Of a stretch of 64,000 bases of DNA, positions 8,551-17,817 are shown piece after piece. Position 1 is the first letter of the stretch. Every line of letters starts with the position of its first letter. Source of the stretch: Lentzea atacamensis (lineage in GTDB: Bacteria; Actinomycetota; Actinomycetes; Mycobacteriales; Pseudonocardiaceae); the NCBI RefSeq assembly GCF_003269295.1, contig NZ_QLTT01000012.1, forward strand, positions 132,811-196,810, read 5' to 3'. Below the pieces are notes generated by a model. It saw only the letters and a list, made by a program, of their open reading frames with translations, did not search any database and had not been told where the DNA came from. Made by a program: the position numbers and the translations under genes.

Positions 8551-9480
8551 ATGCACACTTGTCCGATGTTCGACTGGGAAGCCGCTTGGCACTCCGCTCT
8601 GTACGGCCCAGGTGGCTTCTTCGCGCGCGGTGAGAAGCCGTCGTCGCACTTCCGCACGTCGCCACTGGTGGGTCCGGAGCTGGCCACGGCGCTTCTGGAG
8701 CTGTTGTCACGGGTGGACGCCGCTCTCGGATTTCCCCCGGTCGTGGACTTCGTCGACGTCGGCGCGGGTGGGGGTGAGCTGGCGTTCGCGGTGCGTTCGC
8801 TGGCGTCGGGATCGCTGGCGTCCCGGTTGCGCGTGACGGCCGTCGAGCTCGGTCCTCCCGTTGAGCTGCCTGGGGTTCGGTGGGTTTCCGAGGTGCCTTC
8901 GTGTGTCGGGCTGCTGGTCGGGCACGAGTGGCTCGACTCGATTCCGTGCCCGGTGGTGACCGGGCCTTCCGCCGATCCGTGGATCACCCGGTGGTGGCCT
9001 TCGCTGCGTGACGGGGAGCAGGCCGAGGTGGGGGCGCCCCGGGATGCCGCCTGGGCCGCCGCGGTCTCTTCGGTGCGCGGCGCGGCCTTGGCGATCGACT
9101 ACGGACATCTGGTGTCGTCTCGGCGGTTCACGTTGACCGGGTATCGCGCCGGGCGTCAGGTGCCGCCGGTGTTCGACGGGTCCTGCGACATCACCGCGCA
9201 CGTCGCCTTCGACTCAGCCGCCTCGGCCGCCGGCGGGGATTGGGTTCTGGTGTCGCAACGGGATGCGCTGGCCGCGCTGGGCCTGGCCGGTTCGGCCTCC
9301 GGTTCGGGCTGGGAGTGGCTGGAGTCGGCGGCGCGAGCCGGGCGGATCGCCGAACTGCGCGATCCGTCAGGTCTGGGCGGGTTCGGCTGGCTGCTGCACG
9401 GCAACGGGGTGGCCGTCGCGGACCTGCTGCCCGCGCTCCCGCCCTGGCGTCCGAATCCCGCCAGCTTTCCGGAGTCCTGA
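8551..9480 (+). CDS. MidA/NDUFAF7-like SAM-dependent methyltransferase
   Basis: The 309-residue protein begins with WHSALYGPGGFF, typical of MidA-family proteins, followed by the SAM-binding DVGAGGGELAF near residue 70. Mitochondrial NDUFAF7 methylates an arginine of the complex I 49-kDa subunit, the NuoD homologue. That is notable because a NuoD-like gene lies 473 bases downstream. Its substrate here is inference only. The start may instead be ATG 8566 (MFDWEAAWH); neither has a clear ribosome-binding site. It is divergent from the PrsW gene, with 15 bases between starts. Confidence 0.75.
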   Translation: MHTCPMFDWEAAWHSALYGPGGFFARGEKPSSHFRTSPLVGPELATALLELLSRVDAALGFPPVVDFVDVGAGGGELAFAVRSLASGSLASRLRVTAVELGPPVELPGVRWVSEVPSCVGLLVGHEWLDSIPCPVVTGPSADPWITRWWPSLRDGEQAEVGAPRDAAWAAAVSSVRGAALAIDYGHLVSSRRFTLTGYRAGRQVPPVFDGSCDITAHVAFDSAASAAGGDWVLVSQRDALAALGLAGSASGSGWEWLESAARAGRIAELRDPSGLGGFGWLLHGNGVAVADLLPALPPWRPNPASFPES

Positions 9481-9497
9481 GGACGATCGTTGGCGGC

Positions 9498-9920
9498 ATG
9501 CGAATCCACAACGTGCCGACGTCCGCCGCCCTGTCCGACCCCGGTCGCGAGTACCGCGCCTCCGAACCGGACGCGCCGCTGCGCTGCTGCCTGCGGAAGT
9601 CGCTGCCGGACGAGCCGGTCTGGTTGTTCCGCTACTCGCCTTCGTCGGGCAAGGGACCGTACGCGGAGGTCGGACCGATCTTCACCCACGTGGACTGTCC
9701 CGACGAGCCTTCGTTGGATCGTCTTCCTGTCGAACTGTTGAACAATCCCCGGATTCTACGTTCCTACAACGCCGCAGGTCAGATCCATGATGGCGAGGTG
9801 GTGGAGCCTGGATCGTTCGATCGTGTGATCGAAGGATTGTTCAACAATCCCGAGATCGAGTCGCTCCAGGTCCGCAGCGTCTCGCACGGGTGCTTCTACT
9901 TCGCGATCACCAGGGCGTGA
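9498..9920 (+). CDS. DUF1203 domain-containing protein
   Basis: The cytoplasmic protein is 140 residues, matching the DUF1203 family in length and in blocks such as LRCCLRKSLPDEPVWLFRY, GPIFTHVDC and RSYNAAGQIHDG. No signal peptide or membrane segment is visible, and the function is unknown. It is 17 bases downstream of the MidA-like gene, so probably co-transcribed. Cys/His-rich stretches (CC near residue 29, HVDC) could bind metal; this is speculative. Confidence 0.75.
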   Translation: MRIHNVPTSAALSDPGREYRASEPDAPLRCCLRKSLPDEPVWLFRYSPSSGKGPYAEVGPIFTHVDCPDEPSLDRLPVELLNNPRILRSYNAAGQIHDGEVVEPGSFDRVIEGLFNNPEIESLQVRSVSHGCFYFAITRA

Positions 9921-9952
9921 GCGGCCGCGCGAGAGCGTGAAACCATGCTCTG

Positions 9953-11038
9953 GTGAGCGAGCAGATCACCGTCGGCGTGGGTGCGGGCGCCCAGTACCTG
10001 GGCGTGGACCGCGTGATCGACCTGGGCCCCCTGCACCCGTCCGCCCACGGCGCCTACCGCCTGCGCCTGACCGTCACACCAGACCTGGTGATCACCGCCG
10101 CCGAGCCGCTCGTCGGCCACCTGCACCGCGGCGCCGAGAAGCTGTTCGAGGTCCGCGACTACCGCCAGGTGCTGACGCTCGCCAACCGGCACGACTGGCT
10201 CTCCGCGTTCTGCAACGAACTGGCCGTCGCGCTGGCCGTCGAACGCATGACGGGCATGGACGTCCCGGCGCGCGCCCAGTGGCTGCGCGCCCTGCTCTGC
10301 GAACTCAACCGGCTGATGGCGCACATGGTCTTCCTGACCCCGTTGTGCCCCAACGCCGCCGCGTACCGCGAAGGCGTGCAGTCGCTGATGGAAGAGGCGT
10401 CGGGCGGCCGCATCCACTTCATGTTCAACCGGATCGGCGGCCTGCGCGAGGACGTCCCGGGGGGCTGGACGTCCAGGGTGGGCGACTTCTTGTCCACTGT
10501 GGACGTCAGTCGGCTGGAGGTCGACTTCTCGAAGCTGGAAGGGCTCGGGGTTCTGCCGTACGCCGACGCGTTGGCGTACGGCGTCACCGGGCCGATCGGG
10601 CGCGCCAGCGGTGTGGACTTCGATCTGCGGCGTGATGACCCGTTGCCCGCCTACGAGTCGTTGTCGGTCACGCCTGTCGTGCGGACCGAGGGCGACGCCG
10701 CTGCGCGCGTGCGGTGCCTTCTGGACGAGGCACGGCTGTCCGTGACGTTGGCGGCGAAGTGCTTGGAACAGCTGCCTTCCGGGCCGGTGAACGTCCGCCT
10801 GCCCAAGGCGATCAAGGCACCCGAGGGCTCGGTCTACACGCGCGTCGAGGCCCCACTGGGCACCTCGGGTGTGCACCTGTCGTCGCGCGGCGAGAAGACA
10901 CCGTGGCGCCTCAAGCTCCGGACGCCGTCGTTCAACAACGTTCAGGCGCTGTCGGCGCTGTTGCCGGGTACCGCGGTGGACGACCTGCCGGCCGTGTTGA
11001 GCAGCTTCGCCGTCATCGTCGGCGACATCGACAAGTAA
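9953..11038 (+). CDS. Stand-alone NuoD-like (complex I 49-kDa subunit-related) protein
   Basis: At 361 residues it carries the NuoD/NiFe-hydrogenase large-subunit fold. DLGPLHPSAHG at the start matches the quinone-pocket histidine region, and LHRGAEKLFEVRDYRQVL, LCELNRLMAHMVFL and RIGGLREDVPGGW match NuoD motifs. It is shorter than true NuoD (about 400-440 residues) and no other nuo gene is nearby, so a moonlighting or assembly role is as likely as a place in complex I. The start is GTG. Its TAA abuts the stop of the convergent gene with no gap. Confidence 0.75.
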   Translation: MSEQITVGVGAGAQYLGVDRVIDLGPLHPSAHGAYRLRLTVTPDLVITAAEPLVGHLHRGAEKLFEVRDYRQVLTLANRHDWLSAFCNELAVALAVERMTGMDVPARAQWLRALLCELNRLMAHMVFLTPLCPNAAAYREGVQSLMEEASGGRIHFMFNRIGGLREDVPGGWTSRVGDFLSTVDVSRLEVDFSKLEGLGVLPYADALAYGVTGPIGRASGVDFDLRRDDPLPAYESLSVTPVVRTEGDAAARVRCLLDEARLSVTLAAKCLEQLPSGPVNVRLPKAIKAPEGSVYTRVEAPLGTSGVHLSSRGEKTPWRLKLRTPSFNNVQALSALLPGTAVDDLPAVLSSFAVIVGDIDK

Positions 11039-12568
11039 CTAGTCGTCGCGGCGACGCCGGCGACGAGGCGCGTCGCCACCGCCCAGGGACGCCAGCAGCT
11101 CGCTCACGGACTTGCCGTCGGCGTGCGCACCCGACGGGTCTTCCGGCGCTGCCCTGCGTCCGGTCGAGACCGCAGGCAGGCGCGTGGACGAGTCCTCGGC
11201 GACCCTGCGGCCGGCGACCGGTGCCTCGTCCGGCACGGACCGGCGTCCGGTCGGCACCACCGGCAGCCGGGTCGAGGACTGGTCGGCAGCCCTGCGGCCG
11301 GACGGCGGCAGCGACACCAGCGAGTCCTCTGCCGAACGCCTGGACGAAGTCTCACGTGAGGGCGCGTCGTCGTCGGCGCGGCGGCGGCCACCGGAAGAGC
11401 CACCGCTGGACGGCTTCAAGGTCTCCCACGAGCCGCTGTCCTGATCGGCCTCCGGACGCTCGTCGGCACGGCGGCGGCCACCACCGGCGGGCTGTCGCGG
11501 CTCGGCGGCGAACGCCTTCGGGTTGATCATCTCGGTGCGCTCGGCCACGCGGGAACGCGGCTCCGGCTTGCGCGTCTCGACGGCCTTGGCGACCGCGGCG
11601 GGTGCCTTCGGCTGCTCGGCCGGGCGCGGCAGCGGTTCGGCGCGGTTCTGGGGCTGCGGGCGCGGCACGCGTTCGGTGCGGTGGGCCTGCGCCTGCACGG
11701 GCTGGGGCTTGGCGGGCGGTGCCTTGACCGTCGGCGGCTGAGAGACGGGAGGCGTGTTGACGCCGCCGAGTCGTGCTGCCGCTCCAGCGCCCGCCGGACG
11801 CTGCTGCGGACGCGCCGGCTCCTGCTTCACGGCCTTCACCGGCTCGCGGCGGACCACGGCGGGCTGCGGGCGGGGCGAGGTGCGGGTCGGCTCCGGACGC
11901 GCCGGCTCCGGGCGGGCGGGCTCACGGCGCGGCGGCTGCACCTTGGCGTCGTGGGCGACGCGTTCGATCAGCTCGGTGCGCTCGGACGGCTTCTCCGTCG
12001 CGGCCGACATCGAGGTCGTGATCGCGGGTTTGGCGTTGATGACGCGCTTCTCCTGCAACGAGGACAGGCGTTGGGCGTCGGAGGCCAGGGAACGCAGGCG
12101 GGTCGACTCGGCGCGCAGTGCGACGCGTTCGACGAGGACGTCGCCACCCAGCAGGGCTTCGAGGTTGTCCCGCAACGCTCTCAGGTCGGCGCGCAGCGAC
12201 TCGATGTCCGCGCGCGACTCCTCCTCGATCCGCTTGCGCGTCTCGGACTCGATCTCGAGCTCGTACTCGCGGCGGGCGGCCACCTCGCGCTCGAGCTCCA
12301 GCTCGTAGACGGACTGGAGGTCGGCCACCTCGTCGTCACGCTCAGCGACCTGCTTGCGGTACTTGGCGGCGAGGAAGGCGCCCACCAGCGCCGCCCACAG
12401 CGCGGCCACCACGGCCAGGCGCAGCATGCGGGCGCTGTCACTCGCCACGAGCACCGCCGCGGCCGCCAGGGCGAGCGTCAATGCCGCTACTAACAGCAAT
12501 CGCCCGGAGCCACGACCGTGATCTTCCTGCTCGCCGTCGATCGACGCGCCTCGCCCGGTCATGCGCAC
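11039..12568 (-). CDS. Membrane-anchored coiled-coil protein (DUF6779-like)
   Basis: The 509-residue protein has two hydrophobic helices near residues 23-68, a charged coiled coil rich in Glu/Arg (about 70-170) and a long Pro/Arg/Ala-rich low-complexity tail with repeated short elements such as GRRAADQSSTRLP and GRRVAEDSSTRLP. It occupies the position of Rv3604c in the conserved folate cluster. Function is unknown; the layout suggests a cytoplasmic scaffold held at the membrane. The start is 12568 or the second methionine at 12562. Confidence 0.75.
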   Translation of the reverse strand: MRMTGRGASIDGEQEDHGRGSGRLLLVAALTLALAAAAVLVASDSARMLRLAVVAALWAALVGAFLAAKYRKQVAERDDEVADLQSVYELELEREVAARREYELEIESETRKRIEEESRADIESLRADLRALRDNLEALLGGDVLVERVALRAESTRLRSLASDAQRLSSLQEKRVINAKPAITTSMSAATEKPSERTELIERVAHDAKVQPPRREPARPEPARPEPTRTSPRPQPAVVRREPVKAVKQEPARPQQRPAGAGAAARLGGVNTPPVSQPPTVKAPPAKPQPVQAQAHRTERVPRPQPQNRAEPLPRPAEQPKAPAAVAKAVETRKPEPRSRVAERTEMINPKAFAAEPRQPAGGGRRRADERPEADQDSGSWETLKPSSGGSSGGRRRADDDAPSRETSSRRSAEDSLVSLPPSGRRAADQSSTRLPVVPTGRRSVPDEAPVAGRRVAEDSSTRLPAVSTGRRAAPEDPSGAHADGKSVSELLASLGGGDAPRRRRRRDD

Positions 12569-12613
12569 TACGGTACCGCGTAGTTATGCGACTGAGACCC
12601 TACGGCCGGGTAT

Positions 12614-13066
12614 CTAATCCTTCCCCGGCGTCTCCGTCGGCGTCTTGCAGCAGTGTTCCAACCAGAGCGCGGCAGCCGTCAGGGCAACGGCCGAAATCAT
12701 CCCGACAACGGCCGCAACCAGGTCGTTCCCCGCCTCCGGGAACGAGTCGCGCACCGGGAAGACGTAGATCAGCAAGCCGGTCCAGGCACCGAACATCAAC
12801 GCGCCCAGAACCGAAGAGGCCTTCGCCAGCGCCACCGCTCGGGCTGCGGTCAGCGGCTCGACGGGCCGGGCACCAGGACGACGCTGGATCCGCGCCCGCA
12901 GGCTGAACGCGAACACGACCTCGACCACGGCGATGACGAAGAGCGTCGACCCCGCCAGCCGGGGCAACGGTGGCAGCGTGTCGTACGCGAGACGCAGCAG
13001 CAGATGGGCCAGCAGCCCGGCGATGATCGCAATCGTCGCCAGGTCGCGGGGGCGGGTGAACCTCAC
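12614..13066 (-). CDS. DUF3180 membrane protein
   Basis: The 150-residue protein has four predicted membrane helices, first RDLATIAIIAGLLAHLLL, and matches DUF3180 as found next to folK in actinobacteria (Rv3605c position). I place the start at GTG 13066, whose GTGA overlaps the folK stop by four bases; the longer frame to 13189 lies inside folK. Function is unknown; it is the downstream partner of the folate operon. Confidence 0.85.
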   Translation of the reverse strand: MRFTRPRDLATIAIIAGLLAHLLLRLAYDTLPPLPRLAGSTLFVIAVVEVVFAFSLRARIQRRPGARPVEPLTAARAVALAKASSVLGALMFGAWTGLLIYVFPVRDSFPEAGNDLVAAVVGMISAVALTAAALWLEHCCKTPTETPGKD

Positions 13067-13560
13067 GAGTCCATCCAACCCGAAGTCAGCACCAGATCGT
13101 CGCGCCGACGCACGCCGTCGGACGAGAACGGCAGCGCGGCAACGGGTCCGTGGCCCGGCAGCACCGCGTCCGGTTCGACGTCGAGCCACGGGATGAGGAC
13201 CGTCGCGCGCTCAAACGCCCCAGGATGCGGCAGAAGCAGCTCCGGGTGGTCCGAAGTCACCCCGTCCACGGAAACCACGTCCACGTCCAACGTGCGCGGT
13301 CCCCAGCGCTTCTCCCGCACGCGGCCGGCGGCGTTCTCGAGCTCCTGGCCGCGCCGCAGCCAGCCCCACTCGTCGACGTCGTCCGCGGACACGATCACGA
13401 TGGCGTTCAAGAAGTCCGGCTGGTCCTCCACGCCCCACGCCGCCGTTTCGTACACGGGCGACACTGCGACGACGAACGGCCGCAGCCCGTCCACGACGGA
13501 CTGCAGGAACGCGAAGCGGTCGCCCAGGTTCGACCCGATCGAGAGGACAGCGCGGGTCAA
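13063..13560 (-). CDS. folK: 2-amino-4-hydroxy-6-hydroxymethyldihydropteridine diphosphokinase
   Basis: FolK transfers pyrophosphate from ATP to the pterin alcohol before dihydropteroate formation. The 165-residue protein shows SIGSNLGDR at its start and the signature RWGPRTLDVDVV. The most likely start is TTG 13560, whose TTGA overlaps the folB stop by four bases and places the first conserved strand at residues 4-8; longer starts fall within folB. It lies between folB and the DUF3180 gene. Confidence 0.93.
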   Translation of the reverse strand: MTRAVLSIGSNLGDRFAFLQSVVDGLRPFVVAVSPVYETAAWGVEDQPDFLNAIVIVSADDVDEWGWLRRGQELENAAGRVREKRWGPRTLDVDVVSVDGVTSDHPELLLPHPGAFERATVLIPWLDVEPDAVLPGHGPVAALPFSSDGVRRRDDLVLTSGWMDS

Positions 13561-13949
13561 CGGGCTTCCTTCGGCAGCGGTGCCGCCAGCCTGCGCGAGC
13601 GGCGGATCGTCACCGACACGTCGTCGAAGGTCAGCGGGATCGGCGCGGACGGCTTGTGGACGGTGACCTCCACGGCGTGCAGCCGGGTGTCGGTCATCGC
13701 GGCGTCGGCGATGCGGCCGGCCACCGTCTCGATGAGATCGCACGGTTCGCCACCGACGATCGCGGCGGCCATCTCGGCGAGCTCGCCGTAGTGGTAGGTC
13801 TGGGTGAGATCGTCCGTGCGGGACGCCGAGCTGAGGTCGAGCCACAGCGTGATGTCCACGACGAACTCCTGGCCGTCGCGCTTCTCGTGCTCGAAAACGC
13901 CGTGGTTGCCGCGGACCCTCAGGCCCGTCAACGCGATCCGGTCAGCCAT
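13557..13949 (-). CDS. folB: Dihydroneopterin aldolase
   Basis: FolB cleaves dihydroneopterin to the hydroxymethyl pterin used by FolK. The 130-residue protein has LTGLRVRGNHGVFEHEK at the N-terminus, with the catalytic-region glutamate, and ETVAGRIAD with the conserved Glu-Thr. The ATG at 13949 overlaps the end of folP by 8 bases, indicating translational coupling. Confidence 0.93.
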   Translation of the reverse strand: MADRIALTGLRVRGNHGVFEHEKRDGQEFVVDITLWLDLSSASRTDDLTQTYHYGELAEMAAAIVGGEPCDLIETVAGRIADAAMTDTRLHAVEVTVHKPSAPIPLTFDDVSVTIRRSRRLAAPLPKEAR

Positions 13950-14763
13950 GTCCCCGCCTCCACGCACCGGCGACGGCGACCGCGTCCAGCGACCGGTCGA
14001 CGTCGTGCACCCGCACACCCCACGCTCCGTTGAACGCGGCAAGAGCAGACACCGCCGCGGTCGCGTCTTCCCTGCCGTCCGGTGGACGGTTGCCGAGCAG
14101 CGTGCCGAGGAAGCGTTTGCGCGACGCACCCACCAGCACCGGGAAGCCCAGCTCGACCAGCTCGTCCAGGCGCTGCAACAGCTCCCAGTTGTGGTCACCG
14201 AGCTTCGCGAAACCCAGGCCGGGATCCAGCACGATCGACGACTCCGCGACACCGGCCGCCAACGCCGCCTCGACGCGCTCCAGCAGCTCGGTGCGCACGT
14301 CCATCACGACGTCGTCGTACGTCGCCAACGAGTCCATCTCCGTGCTGTGGCCACGCCAGTGCATCAGCACGTACGGCACCCCGGCCGCGGCCACCACGGA
14401 CGCCATCTCCGGATCGGCCAGGCCGCCGGAGACGTCGTTCACGATCGACGCGCCCGCCTCCAGCGCCGCCGACGCGACCGCGGCGCGCATCGTGTCCACG
14501 CTGACCGGCACGCCCTCTGCGACCAGCGCGCGGATCACCGGTACAACGCGCGCGATCTCCTCGGCCGGCTCGACGCGCTCGGCACCGGGACGGGTCGACT
14601 CGCCACCGACGTCGATCAGGTCGGCCCCGCGCGCGTGCATCGCGATGCCGTGCGCGACCGCGTCCCGCCGGTCGAGGTAGCGGCCTCCGTCCGAGAACGA
14701 GTCGGGCGTCACGTTGAGCACGCCCATCACGACGCACCGGCCCGGCTTCGGCAACGAGCTCAC
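13942..14763 (-). CDS. folP: Dihydropteroate synthase
   Basis: FolP condenses the pterin pyrophosphate with p-aminobenzoate; it is the sulfonamide target. The 273-residue TIM barrel carries MGVLNVTPDSFSDGGRY, DVGGESTRPG, VSVDT, NDVSGG and GASRKRFLG in the right order, so it looks like the active FolP1 type. The start is GTG 14763, overlapping the folE stop as GTGA. Confidence 0.95.
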   Translation of the reverse strand: MSSLPKPGRCVVMGVLNVTPDSFSDGGRYLDRRDAVAHGIAMHARGADLIDVGGESTRPGAERVEPAEEIARVVPVIRALVAEGVPVSVDTMRAAVASAALEAGASIVNDVSGGLADPEMASVVAAAGVPYVLMHWRGHSTEMDSLATYDDVVMDVRTELLERVEAALAAGVAESSIVLDPGLGFAKLGDHNWELLQRLDELVELGFPVLVGASRKRFLGTLLGNRPPDGREDATAAVSALAAFNGAWGVRVHDVDRSLDAVAVAGAWRRGHG

Positions 14764-15407
14764 CGCAACCGGCCCCTGATCAGCTCGATCGCCTCCGCCC
14801 TCGACGAGGCGGACGTGCGCAGCAGCCCGCGCACCGCGGACGTCGTCGTGCGCGAACCCGGCTTGCGCACACCGCGCATGCCCATGCACAGGTGCTCGGC
14901 CTCGACGACCACGATCACGCCGCGCGGCTCCAGCCTGCGCACCAGCGCGTCGGCGACCTGCGAGGTCAGCCGTTCCTGCACCTGCGGCCGCTTCGAGTAG
15001 AGGTCGACGAGCCGCGCGAGCTTCGACAGACCCGTCACCCGGCCCGCCTCGTTCGGGATGTACCCGACGTGGGCGACGCCGTGGAACGGCAGCAGGTGGT
15101 GCTCGCAGAAGCTGAACATCGGGATGTCGGTGACGAGGACGAGCTCCTCGTGGCTCTCGTCGAACGTCTTCGCGAGCACGCTGTCCGCGTCGGTGTAGAG
15201 GCCCGCGAACAACTCCCGGTAAGCCCGCGCCACTCGAGCGGGTGTCTCGCGCAGGCCCTCGCGCTCCGGATCCTCACCGCACGCGATCAACAGCTCGCGC
15301 ACCGCTGCCTCTGCTCGCGCCTGGTCGAAGACCCGCCGCGCGGAGACGCCGGCCTCCCCGTTGCGGGTGAGACCGGCGTCTGCGTCGAGCTGGTTCTGCT
15401 CCGTCAC
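14760..15407 (-). CDS. folE: GTP cyclohydrolase I (FolE1)
   Basis: FolE converts GTP to dihydroneopterin triphosphate, the first step of folate synthesis. The 215-residue protein has the zinc site in FCEHHLLPFHG and HLCMGMRG, and the core LSKLARLVDLYSKRPQVQER. An N-terminal extension of about 25 residues precedes the fold. The start is GTG 15407, overlapping the ftsH stop by four bases. Confidence 0.95.
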   Translation of the reverse strand: MTEQNQLDADAGLTRNGEAGVSARRVFDQARAEAAVRELLIACGEDPEREGLRETPARVARAYRELFAGLYTDADSVLAKTFDESHEELVLVTDIPMFSFCEHHLLPFHGVAHVGYIPNEAGRVTGLSKLARLVDLYSKRPQVQERLTSQVADALVRRLEPRGVIVVVEAEHLCMGMRGVRKPGSRTTTSAVRGLLRTSASSRAEAIELIRGRLR

Positions 15408-17593
15408 TGCCGCTCGTCCTGGTCAGGCTGCGGCTTCTTCGGCTCCCAGACGTTGTGCGGCTTGCCGCCGGGCACGGTCGCCGGGGTCCATCCGGGCGGG
15501 GCGCCGTAGTTCGGCGGACCCGCCTGGTTCGTCGGCTGCACCGGCTGGTGCACGCCGTTGGACCCGTTCGGCGACGGCAGCTCCTCGGTGACCGGCTCGG
15601 CAGCAGCGGGCTCCGCCTGCTGCGAGTCGTCCTCGAGCGTGTCCTCGACGACCGGGGGCCACGGCTCGCCGCGCTCCTTGGCGAGCTCGCCAGGGGTCTT
15701 GATCGGCGGGATGTCGGACGGCGTGCGGTCACCGAAGTCGTTGAACTGGGTGATCCGCGGCCGCTTCTCGACGCCCGCGAAGATCCGCTCCAGGTCCTTG
15801 CGGTGCAGCGTCTCCTTCTCGAGCAGCTCGCGCGTGAGGTTGTCGAGGACGTCGCGGTAGGTGTTGAGCACCTCGTACGCCTCGGTGTGCGCCGCCTCGA
15901 TGAGCTTGCGCACCTCCTCGTCGATCTCGTGCGCGACCTCGAGCGAGTAGTCCGCCTGACGGCCCGCCGAGCGGCCGAGGAACGGCTCGCCCTGCTCCTG
16001 GCCGTACTTCACCGCGCCGAGCCGCGCGCTCATGCCGTACTCGGTGACCATCGCGCGGGCGATCTTGGTCGCCTGCTCGATGTCGTTGGACGCACCCGTG
16101 GTGGGCTCGTGGAACACGAGCTCCTCCGCCGAGCGGCCACCCAGTGCGAACACCAGCCGCGCGATCATCTCGGACCTGGTCATCAGGTCCTTGTCCTCCT
16201 CAGGCACCGCCAGGGCGTGACCACCCGTGCGGCCGCGGGCGAGGATCGTGACCTTGTAGAGCGGGTCGATGTCCGGCATGGCCCACGCAGCGAGCGCGTG
16301 GCCCGCCTCGTGGTACGCGGTGATCTTCTTCTCCTTCTCGGAGATGAGCCGGCTCTTGCGGGCCGGACCACCGATCACGCGGTCGACCGACTCCTCCAGC
16401 GCGGCCGCGGTGATGACGTGGCCGTTCTGGCGGGCGGTGAGCAGTGCCGACTCGTTGATCACGTTCGCCAGGTCGGCGCCGGAGAAACCGACGGTGCGCT
16501 TGGCGAGACCGTCGAGGTCGGCGTCGGCGGCCAACGGCTTGCCCTTGGCGTGCACCCGGAGGATCTGCCTGCGGCCCTTCATGTCCGGTGCGGACACCGG
16601 GATCTGGCGGTCGAAGCGGCCGGGACGCAGCAGGGCCGGGTCGAGGATGTCGGGACGGTTCGTCGCCGCGATCAGGATGATCCCGCCACGCGAGTCGAAG
16701 CCGTCCATCTCGACGAGCAGCTGGTTCAGCGTCTGCTCGCGCTCGTCGTGACCGCCGCCGAGACCGGCACCGCGGTGACGGCCGACCGCGTCGATCTCGT
16801 CGACGAAGATGATGCACGGCGCGTTCTGCTTGGCCTGTTCGAACAGGTCGCGCACACGCGAGGCACCGACACCGACGAACATCTCGACGAAGTCCGAACC
16901 GGAGATCGAGTAGAACGGCACGCCGGCCTCACCGGCGACAGCCCTGGCGAGCAGCGTCTTACCGGTTCCCGGCGGGCCGTACAGCAGCACGCCCTTCGGG
17001 ATCTTCGCGCCGAGCGCCTGGTAGCGGCCGGGGTTCTGGAGGAAGTCCTTGATCTCCTCGAGCTCCTCGACGGCCTCCTCGGCACCGGCGACGTCGGAGA
17101 ACGTCGTCTTGGGCATGTCCTTGGACAGCTGCTTGGCCTTGGACTTGCCGAAGTTCAGAACGCGGTTGCCGCCGCCCTGAGCGTTGTTCATCATCCACAT
17201 CAGCAGCAGCAACAGCAGGCCGAGCGGCACGAGGTAGATCAAGATCTGCATCAGGATGGACTCCTGGCTGACCTTGGTCTCCACGGTCGGCTTGTTGCCG
17301 GCCTGGTCGAGGACGTTGAAGATCTCGTCCGTGGCGCTGGCCGGGAACTGCGTGATGAGGCGGTTGCTGCCCTCGAACGTCGTTCCGTCGGTGAGGGTGA
17401 GCCGGAGCCGCTGCTCCTTGTCCTCGATCGTGGCTTCCTTGACCTTGCCGTCCCGCACCTGTTGGAGTGCTTGGGACGTCTTGACCGGGTGGTAGCCCCG
17501 TGAGTCGTCGAAGAGCACGGTGAAGACGAAGTAGAGCAGCAACACCGCAGCGATCCACAGCAGCGGGTTGCGAAGCAGGCGCTTGCGGTCCAT
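15404..17593 (-). CDS. ftsH: ATP-dependent zinc metalloprotease FtsH
   Basis: FtsH is a hexameric membrane-bound AAA+ protease that removes damaged membrane proteins and short-lived regulators. In 729 residues it has membrane helices at about 7-27 and 116-135 around an extracytoplasmic domain, Walker A GPPGTGKT (206-213), Walker B IIFVDEID (about 262-268), the second region of homology TNRPDILDPALLRPGRFDR, and the zinc motif HEAGH (428-432). A Pro/Glu-rich tail of about 120 residues follows. ATG 17593 starts a short cytoplasmic segment directly before helix 1. It is upstream of, and coupled to, the folate genes. Confidence 0.96.
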   Translation of the reverse strand: MDRKRLLRNPLLWIAAVLLLYFVFTVLFDDSRGYHPVKTSQALQQVRDGKVKEATIEDKEQRLRLTLTDGTTFEGSNRLITQFPASATDEIFNVLDQAGNKPTVETKVSQESILMQILIYLVPLGLLLLLLMWMMNNAQGGGNRVLNFGKSKAKQLSKDMPKTTFSDVAGAEEAVEELEEIKDFLQNPGRYQALGAKIPKGVLLYGPPGTGKTLLARAVAGEAGVPFYSISGSDFVEMFVGVGASRVRDLFEQAKQNAPCIIFVDEIDAVGRHRGAGLGGGHDEREQTLNQLLVEMDGFDSRGGIILIAATNRPDILDPALLRPGRFDRQIPVSAPDMKGRRQILRVHAKGKPLAADADLDGLAKRTVGFSGADLANVINESALLTARQNGHVITAAALEESVDRVIGGPARKSRLISEKEKKITAYHEAGHALAAWAMPDIDPLYKVTILARGRTGGHALAVPEEDKDLMTRSEMIARLVFALGGRSAEELVFHEPTTGASNDIEQATKIARAMVTEYGMSARLGAVKYGQEQGEPFLGRSAGRQADYSLEVAHEIDEEVRKLIEAAHTEAYEVLNTYRDVLDNLTRELLEKETLHRKDLERIFAGVEKRPRITQFNDFGDRTPSDIPPIKTPGELAKERGEPWPPVVEDTLEDDSQQAEPAAAEPVTEELPSPNGSNGVHQPVQPTNQAGPPNYGAPPGWTPATVPGGKPHNVWEPKKPQPDQDERQ

Positions 17594-17772
17594 GCACTTA
17601 CGGCCGGCGGGCGGCCTCGACCCTCCCTGACTTGCGCGTCGGGCAGTGGAAGACCCACATACCGCGTCCGACCAGCCTACCGCCCGCTGGTCGGGTACTG
17701 AGCAACCAACGGTCGGGGGCGGTCCCGGGTTCCCACGCGTGACCGCTGCCACGCACGTTCACGCAGTTTGGT

Positions 17773-17817
17773 TCATCCGGAACAAATACGGCCGTCCGGA
17801 TGAGTGACGCAGGTCAC
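17773..17817. promoter_or_regulatory. Two adjacent inverted repeats in the ftsH / VWA-gene intergenic region
   Basis: In the 327-bp divergent gap (17594-17920) there is a perfect repeat TCATCCGGA ... TCCGGATGA (17773-17781 and 17795-17803). GTGAC-GCAG-GTCAC (17804-17817) follows immediately. They lie about 105-150 bases upstream of the VWA gene and about 180 upstream of ftsH. They look like operator sites and could serve either promoter. The regulator is unknown, and nothing else is evident in the gap. Confidence 0.45.
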
